Both the position numbers and the translations under genes were made by a program. A stretch of 50,236 bases of DNA from Roseburia_C amylophila (GTDB lineage: Bacteria > Bacillota > Clostridia > Lachnospirales > Lachnospiraceae). The stretch is from contig NZ_JAOQKI010000019.1 in assembly GCF_025567465.1 (NCBI RefSeq), forward strand, positions 1 through 50,236, in the 5' to 3' direction. Shown here one piece after another: positions 25,237-32,835 of the stretch; position 1 is the first letter of the stretch, and every line of letters begins with the position of its first letter. The notes beneath the pieces were generated by a model. The model was given only the letters and a program-made list of their open reading frames with translations. It made no database searches and was not told where the DNA came from.

Positions 25237-27480
25237 ATGAAGACAAGAAAGCAGAAAATTCGTCAGGAAAGGCCAGAAGAAATGCAGGAAACTCGGCAGC
25301 TTAAAGTAGAAAAAAGGGAAGAAAGAAAGCAGTTGGAAGTAAAGAAAGAGAAGCTTAAGAAAGTAAAGCCAAAAAAGGAAAAGTTAAAGAAAGAAAAGGT
25401 AAGAAAACCACAGCCGAAGAAAACAGGTAACAGTAGAAAGGCTGCGAAGGATAAGGGAATGGGGCTTCGTGGCATTCAGGTGAAATTAATCGGGGCATTT
25501 ATGATTCCGGTTATCCTGTTTGTTATCATCGGTTTTATGATTTATTCAAAGTGCAGTACTACCTTGAATAGTACATACGAGGCTTCTGCAAATACCAGTG
25601 TTGGTACATTGGAAGAGTATCTCGGACTTGGTTTTGAGAATATTGAACTGATGGCAACACGTCTTTCTATTAATTCTGCAATTACAAGTTATTATACAGG
25701 TTCAGAAGTAAAGTCAGAGTCTATGCTGATGGATACAAAGGTTGCATTGAGCAATGAATCTACTGCAGACAAATTCATCGATCACATTATAGTTTGTGCG
25801 AAGAGTGGAACAGCATGCAGTGAAAAGGGTGCAATCCGTGGAGATGTATATAATGCGTTTGTTGAGTCGGAAGAAGGAAAGAATGTAGAGTCTGAGATTG
25901 GCATGGGAAGTATGTGGATCAGCAGCCACCCAGCCATTGATGAAGTCACCGGATATGACAGTGATGAGTATGCATTATCTCTTGTTACCGTTCTTAAGAA
26001 TAATAGCAATAAATCTGTTGGATATATCATCATTGATGTTAAGACAAGCTTTATCCAGGATATATTAGATAATGCACAGATTAGTGATAACAGCATCAAG
26101 GGCTTTGTATTAGAGGATGGAAGCCAGGTGTTAAGTGGAGATAGTGATATAAAATTTACAGATACGGACTTTTATCAGGAAGCATTAGCAGGAGAAAATC
26201 TGCAGGGTTCTAAAGAAGTGTCTTATGAGGGCGCAGATTATCTGTTTACATACAGCAGGATTGAAGGTACGAATATGCTGGTATGTGCCATGGTTCCGCA
26301 GAAAGAGATTATGGCAGGTGCACAGGCGATTCTCAGATATACGTTAATTGCCGTAGCAATATGTGCAGTTATTGCAATCGTGGTAGGTTCCGTTCTTGCA
26401 AGCGGAATTTCCAAAGCAATCCGTAAGGTTAACCGTGTCTTAAAAAAGACCTCCGATGGAGATTTGACCGGACAGATCAGCATGAAGCGTAAGGATGAGT
26501 TTAATGTGTTGTCATCCAGCATTACCAATATGATTGGCAGTATGAAGGATCTGATTCTCAAGATGACCAATGTCAGCGGTCATGTTTCTGATTCGGCAGT
26601 CCAGGTAGGAACCAACTCCGAAGTTTTATTGGAAGTAACAAAGAATATTACGGAAGCAGTGGATTATATCAACAGTGGTATTTCCCAGCAGGCACAGGAT
26701 ACGGAAAGCTGCCTGGAGCAGATGAATGGTCTGGCAGAAAGAATCAATGTTGTACATGAGAATACTGATGAAATCAGCGAAATTGCCCAGGAAGCCCAGG
26801 GAGCAATTGAAAATGGTATGGTTATCGTAGCAAACCTTGGTGAAAAAGTTCAGGGTACAACGGAAGTAACAGAGACCATCATCCGGGAAATCAGAGAACT
26901 GAACAAAGAATCTATTGCAATTAACAGCATCATTGGAACAATCAATGAGATTGCAGAACAGACCAATCTTTTGTCCTTAAATGCATCAATTGAGGCGGCG
27001 AGAGCCGGTGAAGCAGGAAGAGGATTTGCAGTAGTTTCTGAAGAAATCCGTAAACTGGCAGAACAGTCCGGAAATGCGGGTAATCAGATTGGTGAGATTA
27101 TCAATCATATTCAGGAACGTCTGGCAGCTACCATCGAGACAGCTGGGCTTGCAGGCGAGAGCGTTGCATTCCAGACAGAAGCATTGAATAATACCGTTGA
27201 TGTATTTAAGAATATCAGTCAGCAGGTAAGCAAGCTGGCAGAGGATGTTGAGAAGATTACCCAGAGTGTGGGGGGTATCGAACAGGCAAAAGAAGATACC
27301 ATGAATGCCATCGAAAGTATTTCAACAACCTCTAACCAGACAGAATCTGCATCTGAAGAACTTGCCCGTAGTACAGAGAAACAGTTACAGGCAGTAGAAG
27401 TATTAAATGATGCGGTAAAACGGCTTCAGATGGATGCAGAGGATCTGGATACATCAGTAAGTATCTTCAAGGTACAGTAA
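25237..27480 (+). CDS. Methyl-accepting chemotaxis protein with a Lys/Glu-rich N-terminal extension
   Basis: This 747-residue receptor has an unusual cytoplasmic N-terminus: about 75 residues almost wholly Lys, Glu and Arg with KKEKLKK-type repeats. Transmembrane helix 1 (about 84-103), an extracellular ligand domain of about 260 residues, helix 2 (about 366-388), a HAMP domain and the signalling coiled coil follow. The hairpin tip contains EQTNLLSLNASIEAARAGE near residue 572. It would signal to CheA/CheW to steer flagella in response to an unknown outside ligand. The ribosome site before ATG 25237 is weak. The extension may be a coiled coil or an anchor. Confidence 0.85.
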   Translation: MKTRKQKIRQERPEEMQETRQLKVEKREERKQLEVKKEKLKKVKPKKEKLKKEKVRKPQPKKTGNSRKAAKDKGMGLRGIQVKLIGAFMIPVILFVIIGFMIYSKCSTTLNSTYEASANTSVGTLEEYLGLGFENIELMATRLSINSAITSYYTGSEVKSESMLMDTKVALSNESTADKFIDHIIVCAKSGTACSEKGAIRGDVYNAFVESEEGKNVESEIGMGSMWISSHPAIDEVTGYDSDEYALSLVTVLKNNSNKSVGYIIIDVKTSFIQDILDNAQISDNSIKGFVLEDGSQVLSGDSDIKFTDTDFYQEALAGENLQGSKEVSYEGADYLFTYSRIEGTNMLVCAMVPQKEIMAGAQAILRYTLIAVAICAVIAIVVGSVLASGISKAIRKVNRVLKKTSDGDLTGQISMKRKDEFNVLSSSITNMIGSMKDLILKMTNVSGHVSDSAVQVGTNSEVLLEVTKNITEAVDYINSGISQQAQDTESCLEQMNGLAERINVVHENTDEISEIAQEAQGAIENGMVIVANLGEKVQGTTEVTETIIREIRELNKESIAINSIIGTINEIAEQTNLLSLNASIEAARAGEAGRGFAVVSEEIRKLAEQSGNAGNQIGEIINHIQERLAATIETAGLAGESVAFQTEALNNTVDVFKNISQQVSKLAEDVEKITQSVGGIEQAKEDTMNAIESISTTSNQTESASEELARSTEKQLQAVEVLNDAVKRLQMDAEDLDTSVSIFKVQ

Positions 27481-27491
27481 GGAATATAATT

Positions 27492-27522
27492 CGGCAGTCA
27501 GGTTTCTGGCTGCCGTTTTTTT
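27492..27522 (+). terminator. Terminator of the chemoreceptor gene
   Basis: A 10-bp stem (CGGCAGTCAG at 27492-27501 with CTGGCTGCCG at 27506-27515) and a GTTT loop is followed by a T7 run. Confidence 0.85.
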
Positions 27523-27571
27523 CGCAAAGAATCCGTAAGAAGCTGCCAGTGACAGGTTCTGTAGAGCGAGC

Positions 27572-27600
27572 TTGATATTATGGCATAGAATACATATAAT
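27572..27600 (+). promoter_or_regulatory. Promoter of the glycerol-1-phosphate dehydrogenase gene
   Basis: TTGATA (27572-27577) and TATAAT (27595-27600) are separated by 17 bp and lie 67 bp before the start codon at 27668. Confidence 0.6.
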
Positions 27601-27667
27601 AAAAGTCAGAGTATTTCAAAAGTTTGAGAAATCTAAGAAGTTGAGATAGAAAAGAGGAGAAATAAAT

Positions 27668-28729
27668 ATGCAGACAGGAAAAGCAATTTCAGTTCCGGCA
27701 ATTCTGAAAGTCGGAAATGGCACGTTAAATCAACTGGGAAGTTATTTAAAGGGAGAAGGTCTAAAGCAGGTAGTTATTTTCCTTGGAAATGGTTTGATTG
27801 ATATGTTTGGTGAGACTGTAATGGAATCACTGAAAAAAGAAGAAATTACAGTATTGGAGTATAGCGAACTGGATACCGTTGATATTGATGATATTATAAC
27901 GCTTGCATTTTCCATGCCGAATAAAACGCAGGCAGTTATTTCAATTGGTGGCGGAAAAGTAATCGATGCCGGAAAATATGCCGCATTTTTAAGAAATATT
28001 CCATTTATCAGCGTACCGACCTCCAGCTCCAGTGATGGATTTTCTAGTGCCAGCGCCTCCCTTCTGGTGCATGGCAAGAGAACTTCGGTTCCGGCAAAAC
28101 TGGCTTATGGCATTGTGGTGGATACGCAGATTATCCGCACGGCACCGGAGAAATTTATTTATTCCGGTATCGGAGATATGATTTCAAAAATCACAGCATT
28201 ATATGACTGGATTTATGAGGAAAAATGTGGTTACTCTACGGTAAATGATTTTGCGGTTATGATAGCGAAGAAAGCGGTGAACAGTTTTGTCCGGACTCCA
28301 TATCAGAGCATAAAGGATGAATTGTTTTTAAAAGAACTGGTGGATTCTCTAGCCATGAGCGGAATTGCCAATGAAATAGCCGGAAGCAGCGCACCGACCA
28401 GTGGAAGCGAGCATTTGATTTCCCACGCACTGGACAAATTATTGGAAGCACCACAGTTACACGGTATTCAGGTCGGCATTGCAACCTATATCATGAGCAA
28501 GGTGCACAATCACAGATATGTGCGGGTACAGACCGTATTGGAAGAGACCGGATTTTTTGATTTTGCAGCAACACTTCAGATGAAAAAGAGCGATTTCCTT
28601 GCGGCAATTGATTTGGCACCGTCTATTAAGCCATTCCGTCACACTTACCTTCACGAAGAAAAATACCGGGAAGAAGCAAAGCGTCTGGTGAGAGAAGATG
28701 AAATCTTAAATCGTATATTGGTTGACTGA
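27668..28729 (+). CDS. sn-glycerol-1-phosphate dehydrogenase (EgsA/AraM family)
   Basis: This 353-residue iron-alcohol-dehydrogenase-fold protein carries the glycerol-1-phosphate dehydrogenase pattern: AVISIGGGKVIDAGKY for nucleotide binding, SVPTSSSSDGFSS, then metal ligands in GSEHLISHAL and QLHGIQVG. The enzyme reduces dihydroxyacetone phosphate to sn-glycerol 1-phosphate with NAD(P)H. In bacteria this feeds archaeal-type ether lipids or heptaprenylglyceryl phosphate. AGAGGAG precedes ATG 27668. It sits between the chemoreceptor and spoVAC and may be unrelated to either. A dehydroquinate-synthase-like or glycerol dehydrogenase activity is less likely given the motif set. Confidence 0.8.
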   Translation: MQTGKAISVPAILKVGNGTLNQLGSYLKGEGLKQVVIFLGNGLIDMFGETVMESLKKEEITVLEYSELDTVDIDDIITLAFSMPNKTQAVISIGGGKVIDAGKYAAFLRNIPFISVPTSSSSDGFSSASASLLVHGKRTSVPAKLAYGIVVDTQIIRTAPEKFIYSGIGDMISKITALYDWIYEEKCGYSTVNDFAVMIAKKAVNSFVRTPYQSIKDELFLKELVDSLAMSGIANEIAGSSAPTSGSEHLISHALDKLLEAPQLHGIQVGIATYIMSKVHNHRYVRVQTVLEETGFFDFAATLQMKKSDFLAAIDLAPSIKPFRHTYLHEEKYREEAKRLVREDEILNRILVD

Positions 28730-28775
28730 CATTCATAAGGAACTGCCGGGCATCCGTAAGAAGCTGCCGGTGTAT

Positions 28776-28804
28776 GTATAAAAGAAACAATTTTTGCCAT
28801 ACTA
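28776..28804 (+). promoter_or_regulatory. Sigma-G-like promoter of spoVAC
   Basis: GTATA (28776-28780) and CATACTA (28798-28804) with a 17-bp spacer match GHATR / CATWHTA, with the same -10 and spacing as the promoter before spoVAA. It lies 36 bp before the spoVAC start. Confidence 0.65.
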
Positions 28805-28840
28805 AGAGAAAAATATTATATTATTTAGGAAGGTTTTAGC

Positions 28841-29365
28841 ATGGCAAAAAGTGAATCAGAAAAAGATATGCGGCAAAAAAATGAAAATCTGAATAAAACA
28901 GTACAGGAGCAGGATGTTGCGGAAAGAAACCAGGCATATAACGAATATGTAAAGCAGGTAACACCAACGCATAATCTTGCCCTGAAAATGTTAAAAGCAT
29001 TTGTGACCGGCGGAATTATTTGTTGTATTGGCCAGGTGATTTTAAATATTGCACAGAACGCAGGACTGGATAAAGATACTTCCGGCGGCTGGTGCAGTAT
29101 GATCCTTGTCCTCATGAGCGTAATTCTTACCGGTCTTAATATTTATCCATCAATTGCAAAATTTGGCGGGGCAGGAGCCCTCGTTCCAATCACCGGATTT
29201 GCCAATTCAGTGGCGGCTCCTGCCATCGAATTCAAAAAGGAAGGTCAGGTTTTTGGGATTGGCTGCAAAATTTTTACCATTGCGGGTCCGGTAATTCTTT
29301 ATGGAATCTTTACAAGCTGGCTACTTGGGGTCATATACTGGATATATCAGCTGATAGCGAGGTAA
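28841..29365 (+). CDS. spoVAC: Stage V sporulation protein AC
   Basis: This 174-residue inner-spore-membrane protein has a charged N-terminal tail (about 50 residues) and four hydrophobic segments. YPSIAKFGGAGALVPITGFANSVAAPAIEF is the SpoVAC core region (residues about 104-133). In Bacillus SpoVAC is a mechanosensitive channel for dipicolinate release. AGGAAGG precedes ATG 28841. The stop codon lies in the first bases of a 94-bp tandem repeat, so the repeat element begins exactly at the gene end. spoVAD, normally adjacent, is 1.4 kb away. Confidence 0.92.
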   Translation: MAKSESEKDMRQKNENLNKTVQEQDVAERNQAYNEYVKQVTPTHNLALKMLKAFVTGGIICCIGQVILNIAQNAGLDKDTSGGWCSMILVLMSVILTGLNIYPSIAKFGGAGALVPITGFANSVAAPAIEFKKEGQVFGIGCKIFTIAGPVILYGIFTSWLLGVIYWIYQLIAR

Positions 29366-29784
29366 ATTGGGCAAAATCATTGTGAAATAAGAGTGTTTTG
29401 CCAAAAGAAGTAGAAAAGCAAGACTTCACCAAGGAAGAGGAGCCGTGTCCCGTGGTAAATTGGGCAAAATCGTTGAGAAACAAGAGAGTTTTGCCCAAAA
29501 GAAGTAGAAAAGAGAGACTTCACCAAGGAAGAGGAGCCGTGTTCGGTGGTAGATTGGGCAAAATCATTGTGAAATAAGAGTGTTTTGCCCAAAAGAAGTA
29601 GAAAAGCAAGACTTTATCAAGGAAGAGGAGCCGTGTCCCGCGGTAAATTGGGCAAAATCGTTGAGAAACAAGAGAATTTTGCCCAAAAGAAGTAGAAAAG
29701 CAAGACTTCACCAAGGAAGAGGAGCCGTGTCCCGCGGTAAATTGGGCAAAATCATTGTGAAATAAGAGTGTTTTGCCCAAAAGG
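29361..29784. repeat. Tandem 94-bp hairpin repeats, about 4.5 copies with alternating loops
   Basis: Units begin at 29361, 29454, 29548, 29642 and 29736 (period 93, 94, 94, 94 bp); the fifth is partial. Each carries TTGGGCAAAA and TTTTGCCCAA as arms of a 10-bp stem with a 19-nt loop (unit 1 lacks one C in the second arm), then a second small stem (GAAGT/ACTTC). Loops alternate: units 1, 3 and 5 have CATTGTGAAATAAGAG, units 2 and 4 have CGTTGAGAAACAAGAG. The array lies downstream of the opposite-strand nuclease-like gene and directly after spoVAC. Confidence 0.9.
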
Positions 29785-29818
29785 AGAAGAAAAACAAATT
29801 CACAAAGTCAGCTTCCCG

Positions 29819-30712
29819 CTAATCCCCAAAATAGTAATGAATTAATTGCTCGGCATAAGCAGAATCAAAGGGATGCTCACTTGTTTCATAAGTAGTAATT
29901 AATTGAATGGATGGGATAATGTTATGTGCGGTGTAAAACTGAAGCTTGGAAAAGACATTCTTTCGATAAGAAGGAAAATCCATCAGACCAAAATGCTCCC
30001 AGTAATAAAATGCTCCTGTTTTAGGATGACGAAGCGTGAAATCAGGGTGCAGGGTAGTTTCGCCTAAACACAGTGCACATTCATAACGAAAAGGAATACG
30101 GTTATGTGAGAGCAGTGTTGCAATCAGTGCTTCTGATTTGGAACGGACCATCAGACCGGAAGCAGATTTGTGAATCCGTTGTTCCGGGTATTTGATATTG
30201 TATTCAAAATCAGCATTCATCCATTGATTTAATTCTGTGGAAATGGGTTGGAGGACAGTGTGAAATAATTCACAATAGGGAGAAGATTCTTGAAAAAGAG
30301 TTTCAATTTTAGAAGGATGTGAGGCAAGGGTGTCAATACAGGTGCGGATTGTCTGTCGCTCAAAAGAGAGGGACTGCAGTTTTAGTTCTAAATATTTTTT
30401 CCGGGCCATGACTTGAGCAAAATTTTTCTCTTTCTTGGGAATATAAAACTGTTGGGATAGAAGTTGATGATACCACTTGGTATAGTTGCCATTGTGGGTA
30501 CAATAAAGAGTGCCGGGTGGCAGAGTGGAAAGTTCATCCTGAATGGCAGAGATTTGCTCCGTAAGATTCTTATAATGAGATAATAGTTTATTATAGATGT
30601 CAGTTTCTCCTTTCTCAAAAAGTTCAATGGAAATATTGAAAAATGTTGAAATTAATTGCTGCCATGGATTTATTACAGCATAACCGTAGATAGAAGTAAA
30701 GAAAAGAAACAT
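29819..30712 (-). CDS. Putative PD-(D/E)XK-fold protein inserted in the spoVA cluster
   Basis: The open frame gives 297 residues, but homologous-looking sequence starts near residue 39. The first half has PPGTLYC, GNYTKWYHQL and YIPKKEKN...RKKYLELKLQSL. The second half has SKSEALIATLL (E194), LHPDFTLRHP (D224), FYYWEHFG (E239) and lysines at 251/256, then LITTYETSEHP. This spacing resembles a PD-(D/E)XK nuclease core, although a plain ExK is not seen. A good ribosome site (AAAGGAG) lies on the minus strand just above 30604, but the codon 8 nt after it, at 30598-30596, is ATC. The real start may therefore be lost, or may be ATG 30712, which has no ribosome site. Function unknown; it accompanies the hairpin array. 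Confidence 0.6.
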   Translation of the reverse strand: MFLFFTSIYGYAVINPWQQLISTFFNISIELFEKGETDIYNKLLSHYKNLTEQISAIQDELSTLPPGTLYCTHNGNYTKWYHQLLSQQFYIPKKEKNFAQVMARKKYLELKLQSLSFERQTIRTCIDTLASHPSKIETLFQESSPYCELFHTVLQPISTELNQWMNADFEYNIKYPEQRIHKSASGLMVRSKSEALIATLLSHNRIPFRYECALCLGETTLHPDFTLRHPKTGAFYYWEHFGLMDFPSYRKNVFSKLQFYTAHNIIPSIQLITTYETSEHPFDSAYAEQLIHYYFGD

Positions 30713-30730
30713 GAAAAATTTCTGAAAAAT

Positions 30731-30759
30731 ACATAAAATGCCAGAACCTGGACATGCTA
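30731..30759 (+). promoter_or_regulatory. Weak sigma-G-like promoter of spoVAD
   Basis: ACATA (30731-30735) and CATGCTA (30753-30759) with a 17-bp spacer are one base off the sigma-G consensus in each element. It lies 21 bp before the spoVAD start codon and overlaps the region just upstream of the opposite-strand gene. Confidence 0.4.
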
Positions 30760-30780
30760 ATCACAAAAAGGAGTGATGAC

Positions 30781-31794
30781 ATGTCTGAGGTAAAGGGAAA
30801 ACAGAGTCTTCGCTTTGCGAAGACTCCTTTTATTTTAAATTCGGCATCGGTGGTCGGAAAGAAAGAAGGAGAAGGACCACTGGGAGAGTATTTTGATGTG
30901 ATTGGAAATGATGACAAATTTGGATGTGAGTCATGGGAGGAAGCAGAAAGTACCTTGCAGAAGGAAGCAGCAACCCTGGCATTGGGAAAATCTGGGCTTA
31001 CGCCGGAAGAAATCCGTTATATTTTTGCAGGAGACCTGTTGGGTCAGACTATAGCAACATCCTTTGGACTTCTCGACTTTGAAATTCCGCTGTTTGGTGT
31101 GTATGGAGCCTGCTCTACGGCAGGGGAATCCATGTCACTTGGAGCAATGTGCGTGGCGGCAGGATTTGCAGAAAATGTCCTGACGATTACATCTAGTCAT
31201 TTTGCCAGCGCGGAGAAACAGTTCCGATTTCCGTTGGAATATGGGAATCAGCGTCCCATGTCGGCTACCTGGACGGTTACCGGAAGTGGTGCCTATGTAT
31301 TGTCCACCCAACGGACTCATGTAAAAATCAGTGGAATCACCACCGGAAAAATTGTGGACTATGGAATTCATGATTCCTTAAATATGGGAGCAGCGATGGC
31401 TCCGGCAGCAGCAGATACCATAGCAGCACATTTTGCGGATTTTGGAAGCAAGCCGGAAGAATATGACCGTATTATAACTGGGGATTTAGGAACTGTCGGA
31501 CAGGAAATCCTATTTGATTTGCTTAAGAAAAAGGGCTATGACATCGAGAACAATCATTCAGATTGCGGAATCGAAATTTTTGATGCAAAAGAACAGGATA
31601 CGGATGCTGGCGGAAGTGGCTGTGGCTGCAGTGCTTCTGTTTTATCTGCCTATTATCTGCCGAAGATTATTTCAGGGGAATGGAAAAAGGTGTTATTTGT
31701 GCCAACCGGAGCATTGCTTTCCACAGTGAGTTATAACGAAGGGAAAAATGTACCGGGAATTGCCCATGGAGTAATGCTTGAGTATGTGCCGTAA
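30781..31794 (+). CDS. spoVAD: Stage V sporulation protein AD
   Basis: This 337-residue protein has the thiolase-like fold of SpoVAD (Bacillus length 338). It contains FAGDLLGQTIATSFG, the GVYGACSTAGESMSLGAM region with the cysteine, and ITGDLGTVGQEIL. SpoVAD binds dipicolinic acid and is needed for its uptake into the spore. ATG 30781 follows AAAAAGGAG; the frame extends 9 codons upstream without a site. It is separated from spoVAC by the repeat array and the reverse gene, and appears to have its own sigma-G-like promoter. Confidence 0.93.
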   Translation: MSEVKGKQSLRFAKTPFILNSASVVGKKEGEGPLGEYFDVIGNDDKFGCESWEEAESTLQKEAATLALGKSGLTPEEIRYIFAGDLLGQTIATSFGLLDFEIPLFGVYGACSTAGESMSLGAMCVAAGFAENVLTITSSHFASAEKQFRFPLEYGNQRPMSATWTVTGSGAYVLSTQRTHVKISGITTGKIVDYGIHDSLNMGAAMAPAAADTIAAHFADFGSKPEEYDRIITGDLGTVGQEILFDLLKKKGYDIENNHSDCGIEIFDAKEQDTDAGGSGCGCSASVLSAYYLPKIISGEWKKVLFVPTGALLSTVSYNEGKNVPGIAHGVMLEYVP

Positions 31795-31864
31795 CAAAAG
31801 CCTGGTAGATAATAAAAAGTAATAATAGTTTTGATAAGAATGATGGAAGAAAGGAAAAGAACAC

Positions 31865-32221
31865 ATGGATTATGTGAATGCATTCTGGGTAGGAGGCCTG
31901 ATATGTGCCCTCTGCCAGATTTTAATGGAAAAGACGAAAATGCAGCCGGGACGGATTATGGTGCTATTGGTATGTTCCGGAGCTGTTTTGGGAGCAATCG
32001 GTGTATATCCGCCTTTCGTGGAATTTGCAGGGGCGGGAGCATCGGTGCCATTGTTAGGCTTTGGCAATACGCTGTTTAAGGGAATTAAGGAAGCAGTTGA
32101 TACCAATGGATTTATCGGAATCTTCATGGGTGGATTTACGGCAACGGCGGTAGGAATCTCTGCTGCATTGGTATTTGCCTATCTGGCATCTCTGATATTT
32201 GAACCAAAGATGAGAAAGTAG
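31865..32221 (+). CDS. spoVAE: Stage V sporulation protein AE (SpoVAEb type)
   Basis: This 118-residue protein with four hydrophobic segments matches SpoVAE/AEb in length and in PPFVEFAGAGASVPLLGFG and GGFTATAVGISAA. It is the last of the spoVA genes here and lies 70 bp after spoVAD with an AAGGAAAAG site. No separate SpoVAEa or SpoVAF follows. Confidence 0.9.
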   Translation: MDYVNAFWVGGLICALCQILMEKTKMQPGRIMVLLVCSGAVLGAIGVYPPFVEFAGAGASVPLLGFGNTLFKGIKEAVDTNGFIGIFMGGFTATAVGISAALVFAYLASLIFEPKMRK

Positions 32222-32300
32222 AAAATCCACACAGAAGATGCATAGAAAAGGATAGGTTGGAAACAATAAACTTGAAATCAATAAAAAGGAGATATTGAAC

Positions 32301-32711
32301 ATGAAGAAATTAAGAAAACTGGTGTTGACCATGATGGTAGTGTGCCTCTTTGGCAGTATGGCAGCCTGTGGTAATAGGAATGGAAATGAGGAAAATACCA
32401 CGGAAAACGGAGCAGGAAGTAACAATACCACCAATAAGAATGACACAGACAATAAGAATAACACAAATGACAAGAATAACGGTACCACAGATAACGACAA
32501 GGATAATCGTGACAATACTACAAACAATGGAGATAATGGCGACGGTGTGGTAAATGATGTGACAGATGGAGTAGTAGATGGCGCAGAAGATATTGTAGAT
32601 GGTGTAGATGATGCAGTAGATGATGCCGGAACCGGAATTAAAGATGCTGTGGATGATGCGACAACCGGAACCAATGGAAATGGTAATAATAATGCAAAAA
32701 CAGCAAGATAG
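32301..32711 (+). CDS. Asn/Asp-rich lipoprotein
   Basis: This 136-residue protein has a lipoprotein signal peptide (MKKLRKLVLTMMVVCLFG, lipobox SMAAC, cysteine at about residue 24). The mature part is almost entirely Asn, Asp, Thr, Gly and Lys (about 25-85), then an acidic stretch with repeated DG/DD-V patterns (GVVDGAEDIVDGVDDAVDDA). ATG 32301 follows AAAGGAGAT. No family is recognised; the composition resembles spore-coat/outer-surface or sporulation lipoproteins. It follows spoVAE by 79 bp and may be expressed with it. The strong terminator behind it ends the region. Confidence 0.7.
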   Translation: MKKLRKLVLTMMVVCLFGSMAACGNRNGNEENTTENGAGSNNTTNKNDTDNKNNTNDKNNGTTDNDKDNRDNTTNNGDNGDGVVNDVTDGVVDGAEDIVDGVDDAVDDAGTGIKDAVDDATTGTNGNGNNNAKTAR

Positions 32712-32736
32712 TTTTGAATAAAGATTTTTAAATGCA

Positions 32737-32780
32737 AAAACAGGATTGAAAACTCAATGAAAAGTTTTCAATCCTGTTTT
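32737..32780. terminator. Bidirectional terminator between the lipoprotein gene and guaB
   Basis: An 18-bp perfect stem (32737-32754 with 32763-32780) begins with A4 and ends with T4, so it can end transcription in both directions between these convergent genes. Confidence 0.85.
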
Positions 32781-32835
32781 GTATAATATGAGTACCACGA
32801 TGACTCATATAAAATTGTTTCTCTTGGTGAAAAAT

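Noticed and set aside
29361..29784. Repeat array considered as a CRISPR
   Set aside because: The whole 94-bp unit repeats, there are no unique spacers, and no cas genes are nearby.
29361..30712. Retron or group II intron
   Set aside because: No reverse transcriptase motifs are present in the gene or nearby.
32054..32737. Long open frame opposite the lipoprotein gene
   Set aside because: It arises from the biased Asn/Asp/Thr codons of the lipoprotein, has no ribosome site and encodes Ser/Pro/Leu low-complexity sequence.
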